From Vibrio tapetis subsp. tapetis (GTDB lineage: Bacteria > Pseudomonadota > Gammaproteobacteria > Enterobacterales > Vibrionaceae): a stretch of DNA of 64,000 nt. Every line of letters begins with the position of its first letter. Within the stretch, counting starts at the first letter, position 1. Position numbers and translations under genes: made by a program. Below the pieces are notes generated by a model. That model saw only the letters and a list, made by a program, of their open reading frames with translations. It searched no databases and was not told the origin of the DNA. The DNA lies in assembly GCF_900233005.1 (NCBI RefSeq), contig NZ_LT960611.1, positions 2,542,001-2,606,000 on the forward strand, written 5' to 3'. Positions 8,948 to 17,214 of this stretch are shown one piece after another.

Positions 8948-9547
8948 ATGTATCAGATTGCTCTTCACGAATCAAAAAAGCATCTCGCTTATCTGAACTA
9001 TTGCGGAGAAGAGCAGCTGATTTTCTACCCTCAAGCAGGAGTGATTAAAAAGATATTAGTTAAAAGCTATAAGCAGTTAGACACCATGATGAGCTGCTAC
9101 TCAAAAGTCAGTGTGGTCTTTCTCCAAATACATCAAAAAGAGTTCACTGAAGACAATAAGCAAATGGCCTTATTTATTAAGAGATTTCAGCAAAGACTTT
9201 CAAAGATTTACCCATGCAGATTTGCTTATATTTGGGTAAGAGAACAGGCAAGCGCTCAATCTCAACACTATCACCTTGCCATTATGCTGAGTGGACATCT
9301 TTGTCAAAGCACCCGTGGCATTGACCTACTTTGTAAGGATGTATGGGAGCAAATAAACCCATTGAATTTCAGTTTTAAAGTAAGGAACAGAATTTACCGC
9401 ATTCATCGAACTGATAAACAACACGAATTACGAGCAGCAAGATTAAGGTTGAGCTATCTAGCCAAAATACATTCAAAAACAGATTTTAGCAGCTACACCA
9501 AATCATTTGGTACAAGCAGACTAACTTACAACAATGGATATCGTTAA
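8948..9547 (+). CDS. YagK/YfjJ (inovirus Gp2)-like protein, probable replication initiator
   Basis: A 199-residue protein resembling the YagK/YfjJ C-terminal and inovirus Gp2 family found in prophages and satellites. It has the HUH-like motif HYHLAIML (about residues 105-112), preceded by YIWVREQASAQS, and a downstream YRIHRTDKQHELRAA segment. HUH proteins nick DNA to initiate rolling-circle replication; replication of the excised element is an inference. It lies 142 bp after the AlpA pair, in a run of small plus-strand genes. Confidence 0.7.
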   Translation: MYQIALHESKKHLAYLNYCGEEQLIFYPQAGVIKKILVKSYKQLDTMMSCYSKVSVVFLQIHQKEFTEDNKQMALFIKRFQQRLSKIYPCRFAYIWVREQASAQSQHYHLAIMLSGHLCQSTRGIDLLCKDVWEQINPLNFSFKVRNRIYRIHRTDKQHELRAARLRLSYLAKIHSKTDFSSYTKSFGTSRLTYNNGYR

Positions 9548-9581
9548 GAGAAAAATATGAAGAATTACACGGAGAATACTC

Positions 9582-9824
9582 ATGCGTAACAAATACAACT
9601 GGCCGCTCCTACACAAAGAATTTGGCTGCTATAAAGCGAAAGACCCTGCTCTCTCTATGTCGAGCTTCGCAAGGGCAAAAGGTATACCTGAAAGTACTTT
9701 TCGTAAGGGTCTTCTTACCTACTCTCGCAAACTTAAGGCAAGTAACGTAAAAGCACCACGAGTGGCATCGAAGAAAAAAGTAACATTAACGATTACTACG
9801 CACTTCGAACTGATCAGCCACTAA
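9582..9824 (+). CDS. Small HTH-like protein
   Basis: An 80-residue protein with an apparent helix-turn-helix, SMSSFARAKGIPESTFRKGL, reminiscent of N-terminal HTH segments of phage terminase small subunits, followed by a basic tail. No family assignment is firm. It starts 34 bp after the YagK-like gene, with GGAG just upstream, and is followed by the HGGxSTG gene, so it is probably part of the same satellite-like operon. Confidence 0.6.
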   Translation: MRNKYNWPLLHKEFGCYKAKDPALSMSSFARAKGIPESTFRKGLLTYSRKLKASNVKAPRVASKKKVTLTITTHFELISH

Positions 9825-9904
9825 CATTGCAGAGGTGATCACCGACCAGTGATCACCCGTTTACACCCCATGAACCGAACATTAAACCGAACACAAGGAT
9901 AACA

Positions 9905-10471
9905 ATGAGCGACTCAACCCACCGCTTTAACCTTTCAACATTGCCCTTATGCGGCGCTAAAACTCGTGCTGGTGGTCGCTGCAAGCGAAGAGGCTCACTC
10001 AAGAATGGCAGGTGCAAATTGCATGGTGGTCAGTCTACAGGAGCGAAAACCAAAGAAGGAAAGCTAGCACTTCGTGCGAATGCCATAAAAAGAGATATAC
10101 CTGAGTGGATGTGGAACGATCACTTTAAGCCAGATGACTTTGTGTTGATAACGCATTCATATAATGCGCTTAGGGATAAACTCACCTCTTCACCAAAAGA
10201 CTGGAGAGGCGCACTATCACTAATTCAGGAGCATCGAATCCTCTTTGAGTCATTCAAGTACGTCATTACAGAACTCTACGACCATCATGCTCTCTTCTAT
10301 ATTCAAACGGCGCTAGATAGACATTATAAGGCTTCAGAAAGCCAGCACTTGAAATGCCTGCTATATACGAATGCTCCTGAGCTAGGCAGATTCAATGTCC
10401 CTATCTCAGACGAAAAAATGGCCTTATTTTTTGAATGTAAACAAACTAAAACAAAGCCTTTCTGGGAATAA
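9905..10471 (+). CDS. HGGxSTG motif protein
   Basis: A 188-residue protein with an N-terminal Cys/His cluster, LCGAKTRAGGRCKRRG and CKLHGGQSTGAKTKEGKLA (about residues 17-58), the hallmark of HGGxSTG proteins found in phages and phage-derived islands. The Cys/His arrangement suggests zinc binding. The remainder is helical and not recognised. Function is unknown. It is the last plus-strand gene of the backbone, convergent with the metalloprotease gene. Confidence 0.75.
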   Translation: MSDSTHRFNLSTLPLCGAKTRAGGRCKRRGSLKNGRCKLHGGQSTGAKTKEGKLALRANAIKRDIPEWMWNDHFKPDDFVLITHSYNALRDKLTSSPKDWRGALSLIQEHRILFESFKYVITELYDHHALFYIQTALDRHYKASESQHLKCLLYTNAPELGRFNVPISDEKMALFFECKQTKTKPFWE

Positions 10472-10491
10472 ATAGCGTGGCTTCCAGTAAC

Positions 10492-11226
10492 TCAAACCAC
10501 CAGCCCATGCCCGTTAACCTTAAGCCACTCTTTGTGCTCTTGGTAATCGGGCATCACACGTTCGACTTCTTTCCAAAATTGCGGGGAATGATCATGGTGA
10601 ACCAAATGGCACAGTTCATGGATAACCACGTAGTCCACCACTCGGTTTGGTGCCATCACAATCACCCAGTTGAACTCTAAGTCACCATATGGCGTGCAAC
10701 TGCCCCAGCGGCTTTTAAACTCTTTAATGCGCACGACGCCCGTTTCTACCCCTACAAGGTTTTCATAGCGGCGAACCTTATCGCGGATTTTCTTTTCAGC
10801 GTTGCGCTTATACCAGTTCATCAACGAACGGCGAATGTAGTGGCTTTGGTTACTTGGGTCTGGCACACAGACGGTAATACGTCCGTTCACAAGCTTAGTT
10901 GGGCTCAGGTCGCCTTGTAGCACTTTTAGTCGGTAGTTACGGCCAAGATAAGGAAAGGCCTCACCAGAAACGTACTCTTTGTCGCTGCGGGGAGTCGCTT
11001 CCAGCTGAATGGCTAACTTTTCAATGATCCACTGGTGTTTGTCTGCCACCAGCTTTTCTATTTTCTCTAACTCTAGCGCTTTAGGCACCACCACTATCAC
11101 CAGCCCATCTTCAACCTTGATGGTGGCGGATTTACGGCGAGAGGTTCGTGCTACCTCAACATCATAGCCATTGGCTTTGATTCGCTCTGGTGCTTTGCTG
11201 GTGGCTTTCATTACTGGTTTACTCAT
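10492..11226 (-). CDS. YgjP-like zinc metalloprotease accompanying the type I RM locus
   Basis: A 244-residue protein of the YgjP/DUF45 metallopeptidase family. The zinc motif HELCHLVHHDHS is near residue 208, preceded by the conserved RWGSCTPYGDLEFNW segment, and the C-terminal part has PQFWKEVERVMPDY. Such genes often travel with type I restriction operons, and here it follows hsdR by 20 bp on the same strand. Its role in restriction is not established; a regulatory proteolysis role is only a suggestion. Confidence 0.88.
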   Translation of the reverse strand: MSKPVMKATSKAPERIKANGYDVEVARTSRRKSATIKVEDGLVIVVVPKALELEKIEKLVADKHQWIIEKLAIQLEATPRSDKEYVSGEAFPYLGRNYRLKVLQGDLSPTKLVNGRITVCVPDPSNQSHYIRRSLMNWYKRNAEKKIRDKVRRYENLVGVETGVVRIKEFKSRWGSCTPYGDLEFNWVIVMAPNRVVDYVVIHELCHLVHHDHSPQFWKEVERVMPDYQEHKEWLKVNGHGLVV

Positions 11227-11246
11227 ACTGAATAATTCACCGCAGA

Positions 11247-14200
11247 TTACTTATTGCTGAACTTGGTTTTCGCCAAGTCCATAAAGCGTTCTTGGAGAAT
11301 CGAAACTAAAGCTTTATCACCAAAAGGTTGATCAAGCACCGCTCGCTTAATTTCCTTTTTCATTCGTTTCACTTCATCGGTTTTGTTAAAAAAGTCGATG
11401 ATTTGGGTTGCTTCATTCAGCATAGCCACCAAGGCTTGAGTAGTGGTTTTGATTGCCTCATGAACCGCTTCCTCTATCACATCACCATCAGTCACATTGG
11501 TGACTTCTGCAATCAGGATATTGTAGAAAGCAAACTCGGTTTCCGTTAAGCCGACATCTTGTGCGGCTTGCTGATGGGCATCACCCACATCACCAGTCAT
11601 CTCCAATAGCAGCTCTAACTGTAGCGCCCATTGGCCTGCTGTTTTCTCGATAATATCGCGTAAGCTCAGTGAACGGTAGTATTCAGGGTCTTCATCTAGG
11701 TTGATGTTGATGTGGTGCTTAATGGCGCTTTCAATTTCAGACGCTTTAGACTCGTCGCTTTTATTGGCTTGAAGGCTCTCTTTAAAGTTTGCCGCTAATA
11801 AATTTACGGGTTTATTTTTAGGGTCAACACCTGTACTCAATATGTGGTCATCCACCAACTGACGCACCTTTTCACCAATTTCAGACATATCTAAGCCTTC
11901 ATCACGAAACTTGGTTTTCGCCGCATTGTGAATTTTGCCAAGCTTTCTCATATCAGCAGTAAAAGGTGCAGCCGATTTATCAGGCAAGATGACATTAAGC
12001 TGTTTGCCGAACACTTTAAACGCCATGTTGAACTGCGCACGCACGGTTTCATCTTTGAGTGCCAGCACATAATCATCCACATCATCGCTATTAATGCCTT
12101 TGAAGAAAGACATCGCACGGGTGTGCATCGCTTTTAGCTTCGGAATTTCATCTTTGAGGTTTTGATATGTACCATCCACATCGTCACTACTGAACATATC
12201 TAATGCGTCCGTAAGGTGCGTTGCTAACCCGTGATAATCGACAATGTAACCACACGACTTATTTTTGTAATTACGGTTCACACGTGCAATCGCCTGCATC
12301 AATGTATGGTCTTGCAGCTTACGGTCGATATACATCACCTGTGCAATTGGCGCATCGAAACCAGTTAACAGCATGTCTTTGACGATTAAGAAGGCCGTAT
12401 TATTAAACTTGGCATCTTTAGGGCTAGTACCCGCTTTATCCTGACCAAACGGCTTCTTGAATTGCTCTATGACTGTTTTTTGGTGTTTAGCATCGGTGTA
12501 TTTAGCAATGTAAGGTTTGTCATTGTGATCACCTGAAATAATCACCTCGGACGGCGGTGCGCCAAGCTCATCCAATGTTTGTTTGAAAATAGTCGCGGCG
12601 TGTCGGCTACCCACAACAATCATGGCTTTAAAACCGTCTGGCTGAACCGTTTCTCGGTAGTGCTTGAGTAAATCGATACATACCCAACGAATACGGGCAG
12701 GTGCTTCACGTACTGCTCGCTCTACGCCGTATTTCTTTTTGATTTCTCGCTGCTCTTCTTCGCTATAGTCACCGAAGTACTCTTCAAACAACTTGTCGAG
12801 AGATTCACCCGCCACTTCCGACTTTACCTCTCGGCCTTGATACAGCAACTTCACCGTTGCGTTATCATCAACCGCTTCATTGATTTTGTATTGGTCGATA
12901 TAGCCACCAAACGCCTGCCCCATCTTCTGCGTCTTCAATAAAGGCGTACCTGTAAAGCCTACTTTGGGCGCATTCGGTAGTGCAGCTTCAATGGTCATAG
13001 CAAGGCCACCAAACTGTGTTCGGTGCGCTTCATCCGCTAATACTATGATTTTTTCACTTGGGTTTAAGTTGGCAAAACCGGCACTGTTGGAATCAACGAC
13101 AGTCGTTCCATCACTTTTTTCAGCTAGATGTTGAGTTGAGTGACGAGTAGATAACGTTTCTTGTTTGATTTGCTCTTTTTCTAAGTCAGCAAACTTTTGC
13201 ACCATAGCTGTAACAATATCGGAGCTGTCTTTTTTGAGTAACTCTTTTAATTTGGCGACCGAACCTGCGTTATAAATGGTTTCACTTTGCGCGGCATTGA
13301 AGGTATCGGTTAACTGTTTATCTAGCTGAGTTCGGTCGGTAATGAATACTAACTTGTATTGCATTAGCTCAGGATCACGGCGCATCTTCACCGCCAGCAT
13401 CACCATGGTTAAGGTTTTACCGCTTCCTTGGGTATGCCACACGACACCTGACTTATCTTTCCTGTCTTTACCTGTCTTTAAGCGCTCAATAACCTTATTA
13501 ACCGCTCGAAACTGCTGGTAACGGGCGACCTTTTTAATGGTGCGGCCATCATCAAGCTCAAATAAGGTGAAGTTCTGCAGAATGTCTAAGAAACTTTGTT
13601 TATTGAACATGCCTTGCAGTAAACGCTGCTGCGCTGTCACTTCTGCCAAGCTTTCGTAACTCGGTGCTTGTTCTGCAACTTTGTCTAACTGTTCTTCTAG
13701 TGCGTCTTCTGGTTGTTCAATATCCACTTTAGTGCGAAATGCCACCACGTTATTGTGCAGTGATTGCACCGCTAACTGCGCATCGGTAAACGGGTATGCA
13801 TCTTTCCATTCGCCATAGTATTGGCTAGTGGAGCTAATGGTGCCGACTTTGGCCTGATCGCGACAAGTCGATACCATGAGTTGGTTATACCAAAACAGCT
13901 TCTCTGCCCCTTCATCTTCATCTTGATTACGCAAGTTCGCGTAGCGGCGAAGTTGATCAATGCCGTTCTCCATTGGGCTAGAGATATAAGGGGACTTACA
14001 CTCAATCACAGCCAATGGGATGCCATTAACAAAGCAGACAATATCAGGGATGATATTTTGCGCACCCTCAATTTTGAACTGGTTGGTACACACGAATTCG
14101 TTGTTTTCGAGCTGTTCAACGTCAATAAGGGTAACGGTTTGGCCTTTACGGCCAGAGCCAAAGTCTTGCTCTACGGAAATACCATCACCAAACAGTAACC

Positions 14201-14492
14201 GCCAGAAATACTTATTATATTCCATTAAGCCCGTGCAACTTTGATGCGTGATCGTACGGCAAACACCGCGCAAGTTCTCGTCACTGATCCAAGGGTTGAG
14301 TTTTTTCAGCGACTTCTCTAGCCGTTTAATCAGTACCACTTCTCGCAAAGAGGAACGTTCTTGTATAGCAGGATTGCTAGGGTTGGGAGCTAAAGCTTTA
14401 CCTTGCACATATGTCCACCCTAGTTGTACCAATTGGGCAATCGCTGGCGCTTCTACTTTATCGAATTCGTTGTTTTTCACTTTAGCTACCAC
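11247..14492 (-). CDS. hsdR: Type I restriction endonuclease subunit R
   Basis: Motor/nuclease subunit of a type I restriction enzyme, 1081 residues. The PD-(D/E)xK nuclease site is IIPD...AVIECK (Pro149-Asp150, Glu164-x-Lys166). The Walker A motif HTQGSGKTLTM (about 354-364), DEAH box LADEAHRTQFG and later SF2 motifs (VGFTGTPLL, QAIARVNRNYKNK) follow. All look intact. The start is GTG at 14492; a GTG at 14480 with GGTGG 8 nt upstream may be the real one. Restriction also requires HsdM and HsdS, and hsdM here is frameshifted. Confidence 0.95.
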   Translation of the reverse strand: MVAKVKNNEFDKVEAPAIAQLVQLGWTYVQGKALAPNPSNPAIQERSSLREVVLIKRLEKSLKKLNPWISDENLRGVCRTITHQSCTGLMEYNKYFWRLLFGDGISVEQDFGSGRKGQTVTLIDVEQLENNEFVCTNQFKIEGAQNIIPDIVCFVNGIPLAVIECKSPYISSPMENGIDQLRRYANLRNQDEDEGAEKLFWYNQLMVSTCRDQAKVGTISSTSQYYGEWKDAYPFTDAQLAVQSLHNNVVAFRTKVDIEQPEDALEEQLDKVAEQAPSYESLAEVTAQQRLLQGMFNKQSFLDILQNFTLFELDDGRTIKKVARYQQFRAVNKVIERLKTGKDRKDKSGVVWHTQGSGKTLTMVMLAVKMRRDPELMQYKLVFITDRTQLDKQLTDTFNAAQSETIYNAGSVAKLKELLKKDSSDIVTAMVQKFADLEKEQIKQETLSTRHSTQHLAEKSDGTTVVDSNSAGFANLNPSEKIIVLADEAHRTQFGGLAMTIEAALPNAPKVGFTGTPLLKTQKMGQAFGGYIDQYKINEAVDDNATVKLLYQGREVKSEVAGESLDKLFEEYFGDYSEEEQREIKKKYGVERAVREAPARIRWVCIDLLKHYRETVQPDGFKAMIVVGSRHAATIFKQTLDELGAPPSEVIISGDHNDKPYIAKYTDAKHQKTVIEQFKKPFGQDKAGTSPKDAKFNNTAFLIVKDMLLTGFDAPIAQVMYIDRKLQDHTLMQAIARVNRNYKNKSCGYIVDYHGLATHLTDALDMFSSDDVDGTYQNLKDEIPKLKAMHTRAMSFFKGINSDDVDDYVLALKDETVRAQFNMAFKVFGKQLNVILPDKSAAPFTADMRKLGKIHNAAKTKFRDEGLDMSEIGEKVRQLVDDHILSTGVDPKNKPVNLLAANFKESLQANKSDESKASEIESAIKHHININLDEDPEYYRSLSLRDIIEKTAGQWALQLELLLEMTGDVGDAHQQAAQDVGLTETEFAFYNILIAEVTNVTDGDVIEEAVHEAIKTTTQALVAMLNEATQIIDFFNKTDEVKRMKKEIKRAVLDQPFGDKALVSILQERFMDLAKTKFSNK

Positions 14493-14496
14493 CTAA

Positions 14497-15162
14497 TTAT
14501 GCCTCTGCACCTTCATTCGTCACTGCCTGTGATTGTGCAAAAGCCAAGGCTGCATCAATGTACTCTCTCGTCTTAGAGGCAATGTTCTCGACGGCTTCTT
14601 TTTCAAGCAATGCCGACAGTGGCAATTCAAAACCACACGCGACCACAGGGTAGCCCGACTCATCTTTTTTGGGTTTAGGTTCAGCAGAATAAAAAGGATG
14701 ATCACAGACATTCCATACTTTGTAATACCAATTACAGTCTTGATTCTCAAAAGGCGTGTAGACACTGACTTTTAATACACTTTGTGCATCTTCGACACTG
14801 GTAGGTAGAGCGATACCATCAGGCTGATTACCATTTGCCACCTCACTTTGTACGCCTGTATCGGAATCAATCATGATTTCGACTAAATACTCTCCCACTC
14901 GGACCTGATTCACATCTTTCACGTTCTTAAATACATAGAAGGTAGACAGGGCTGGCAGCATATCCCATTGCCAACCATCAAATGGGCTCGTTGTGAAACG
15001 AGTTGGACGAGCGAACTCTTTAGGCTGCCAAACGTAAAAGTCTAACTCTAAGGCTTTACCCAGTTGCTCTATTGTTGGTAAAAGCCTTTGATAATAAGCT
15101 GCAAGCAGTCGGTGGGCAGTTCTTACCTGTGAGAATAGGTCTTCTGTTTTTTGATTATTCAT
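14497..15162 (-). CDS. Unknown RM-operon protein (between hsdS and hsdR)
   Basis: A 221-residue soluble protein that I do not recognise. The start was placed at the ATG at 15162 (MNNQKTEDLF) with AGGA 6 nt upstream; this overlaps the preceding gene by 8 bp. Visible features are an N-terminal helical part (VRTAHRLLAAYYQRLLPTIE), an aromatic-rich middle (PFDGWQWDMLPALSTFYVF) and an acidic C-terminus. It ends 5 bp before hsdR, so it belongs to the hsd operon. It may act jointly with the upstream nuclease-like protein. Confidence 0.75.
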   Translation of the reverse strand: MNNQKTEDLFSQVRTAHRLLAAYYQRLLPTIEQLGKALELDFYVWQPKEFARPTRFTTSPFDGWQWDMLPALSTFYVFKNVKDVNQVRVGEYLVEIMIDSDTGVQSEVANGNQPDGIALPTSVEDAQSVLKVSVYTPFENQDCNWYYKVWNVCDHPFYSAEPKPKKDESGYPVVACGFELPLSALLEKEAVENIASKTREYIDAALAFAQSQAVTNEGAEA

Positions 15163-15997
15163 GGGTATTCCTAGGCCAAACCGACAGCGCATCTAAACTG
15201 ACGGGATTAAAATTATGATGAATGAGCTTTTGATTTGATTGGCTCAGGTTGGCAGGGATAAGTTCTTGATCTAGCTTACTGTCCACTAACCTAGAGTGGT
15301 CTAAAGTTAAGCATTCAAAACCGTGATTCACTAAGTCACACCACTTAAAGTTATTGGTTTTGAGCCCATACAAGGCCAAGCCTTCGAGCATGTCGGTTAG
15401 CACTCGCCTGTCTGTTTTATTAGCACCTTCACTTGCGAGCTGCTGGATTAACTTATCTGTAACGGCTTGCCACTTGATAGCACCTACAAGCTCAAGTACT
15501 GAATTTGGTTTCTTTAGTTGATAAGCCCATTGCTGTGCGTTATGACGATCAATGCGACCAATCGCAAGAAAGTGCAGCGGTAACGCTTTATGCTCATCCG
15601 ACTGCAAGAATGAATCGACCTCTCTTTGCCATTGGTCGTAATACTGGTCGCCGCCTGCTGGTGGTTTTATTACTTCAACGATCAAATTGCACTTATCGAA
15701 ACGAATCACTAAATCAGGCTCAACTTGGCGAGATTCACGGCCTTCACCTAGCTCGTACCTCGGCCAATAGTCGATCGATTGAAATGCACCAAACTTCACC
15801 TGAAAATCATCAGGCGATAGAGAAAAGCAACTCGCTAGGATTTGAGTTTGAACATCATCAGATAGGTAAGCAAACCGCTCAAAAAAAGTAGACGTGAGCA
15901 AATCTTCACGGGCTTTAAACACGCTTGCCCAGCGTACCGAGTCTTGCCCACCGTGCTCAATACGCCCTGCTTTACCGTGAAGAATGGCTTTTAGCAT
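15155..15997 (-). CDS. Unknown RM-operon protein, possible PD-(D/E)xK-like fold
   Basis: A 280-residue protein overlapping the hsdS stop by one base. The segment VEPDLVIRFDKCNLIVEVIKPP (near residues 92-113) resembles the PD...(D/E)xK strand-turn-strand of restriction-type nucleases, but the spacing is E-V-I-K rather than E-x-K, so activity is uncertain. The rest is helical, with no other recognised motif. Tight packing between hsdS and the next gene argues for a role in the restriction system or in an embedded second defence module. Confidence 0.7.
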   Translation of the reverse strand: MLKAILHGKAGRIEHGGQDSVRWASVFKAREDLLTSTFFERFAYLSDDVQTQILASCFSLSPDDFQVKFGAFQSIDYWPRYELGEGRESRQVEPDLVIRFDKCNLIVEVIKPPAGGDQYYDQWQREVDSFLQSDEHKALPLHFLAIGRIDRHNAQQWAYQLKKPNSVLELVGAIKWQAVTDKLIQQLASEGANKTDRRVLTDMLEGLALYGLKTNNFKWCDLVNHGFECLTLDHSRLVDSKLDQELIPANLSQSNQKLIHHNFNPVSLDALSVWPRNTHE

Positions 15998-17214
15998 TAG
16001 CTGTCTACCTTGACTCGTTTTTTGCCTGTAAGGAGATCTTGCATAAGGGCTTTCTTCAAAGACTTCTTACTGTCTAATACTTTTAACTTCAACGTAATGT
16101 TCTCATCTAGCATCTCTAGTATTCTTACTACTTGATTTTGCTCATCGAAAGGCGGTAAAGCTAAAATTATCGACATTACATCTGAACCAGGAAGGTTTGC
16201 CACCGTTCCTTTTCGAACAAAAGAATCGACTTGTGATAGCGCTTCATCTGTTTGCATAAAATAGTTGATGTACTTGGAGTTCAGTCCTTTCTTTGGGGTC
16301 AATTTAATCGCATATGCACTGGCTATATAAGGAATAGACTGAGACTCAAAAACAGCAGTGGCTCCACAATCAGCTGTTGTGATCATTACCAAGTCACCAT
16401 GATTTAAAGCGTTTTGAGTAACAAGCTTACTATCTAGCTTTGCAACAGGAACCTGCGAATATTTAATAACCCCATTACTAGATAGGTCTGTTCCCCTAAT
16501 AGTTTTTACATTCCCAAGTTCATCGTAGTCTTTGGAACTAAAGCGAGGACCATACTTATAGGTATGAAAAATATCTTTAAATTTCACAACCTCCCACTCC
16601 TTCGGAATCCTACCCACTGGCGAGTCTTTAAACTCGGCATGCGGCTTACCATCCACACCGACACCACGAGTAAGTAACTCTTGCATCATGCCTGTTTTCA
16701 GGTCTTTGAGCTTGTCGATTTGCGCCTGTGTTTTTTCAAGCACCTCATCGACTGAGGTGAGAATTTTGGCGATTTTCTTTTGTTCTGGGAGTGGTGGGAG
16801 TAACAGTCGAATTTGGTTTAACGCCCCTTGCGTTATCTTAGGTTGAGCTGAACCACTAGCAATAATGCTATAGTCAATTGACTCTAATGCTTCACACAAA
16901 TACCCAATATCAACACCCTCTTTTGGCTGTAATACATGTGCGTGATTATTAACCCAAAACTTCCCATTAACTCTGAATGCAAGAGGGAGATTACGTGACA
17001 GTACATTTTCACCATCTTCTCCAAGTAGAATATATTCACCATCAAAAATATAATCATCTACATAATCAATAACGCTAGATGCACCGTAATAACGATAGGC
17101 ACCCTGTCGATTCGCTCTATCTGTAGATTTCAAAGGTATACGTTTTCCATCTAAGTTATTTGCGGCCTCAGATACTAATTTTATACACCATCCTTCAGGA
17201 ACCAAGTTACTCAT
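15997..17214 (-). CDS. hsdS: Type I restriction-modification specificity subunit S
   Basis: DNA recognition subunit, 405 residues. It has the two-fold arrangement of the family: target recognition domain 1 (about 1-145), the central conserved helix LPPLPEQKKIAKILTSVDEVL with TGMMQELLTRG, a second TRD starting at GRIPKEWEVVKFKD, and a C-terminal repeat PFDEQNQVVRILEMLDE ending in KKALMQDLLTGKKRV. Its ATG overlaps the hsdM frame end by 8 bp, indicating coupling. The recognition sequence cannot be deduced from the protein. Confidence 0.94.
   Translation of the reverse strand: MSNLVPEGWCIKLVSEAANNLDGKRIPLKSTDRANRQGAYRYYGASSVIDYVDDYIFDGEYILLGEDGENVLSRNLPLAFRVNGKFWVNNHAHVLQPKEGVDIGYLCEALESIDYSIIASGSAQPKITQGALNQIRLLLPPLPEQKKIAKILTSVDEVLEKTQAQIDKLKDLKTGMMQELLTRGVGVDGKPHAEFKDSPVGRIPKEWEVVKFKDIFHTYKYGPRFSSKDYDELGNVKTIRGTDLSSNGVIKYSQVPVAKLDSKLVTQNALNHGDLVMITTADCGATAVFESQSIPYIASAYAIKLTPKKGLNSKYINYFMQTDEALSQVDSFVRKGTVANLPGSDVMSIILALPPFDEQNQVVRILEMLDENITLKLKVLDSKKSLKKALMQDLLTGKKRVKVDS

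Noticed and set aside
10477..10680. Small plus-strand frame after the HGGxSTG gene
   Set aside because: It is antisense to the HELCH region of the metalloprotease gene.
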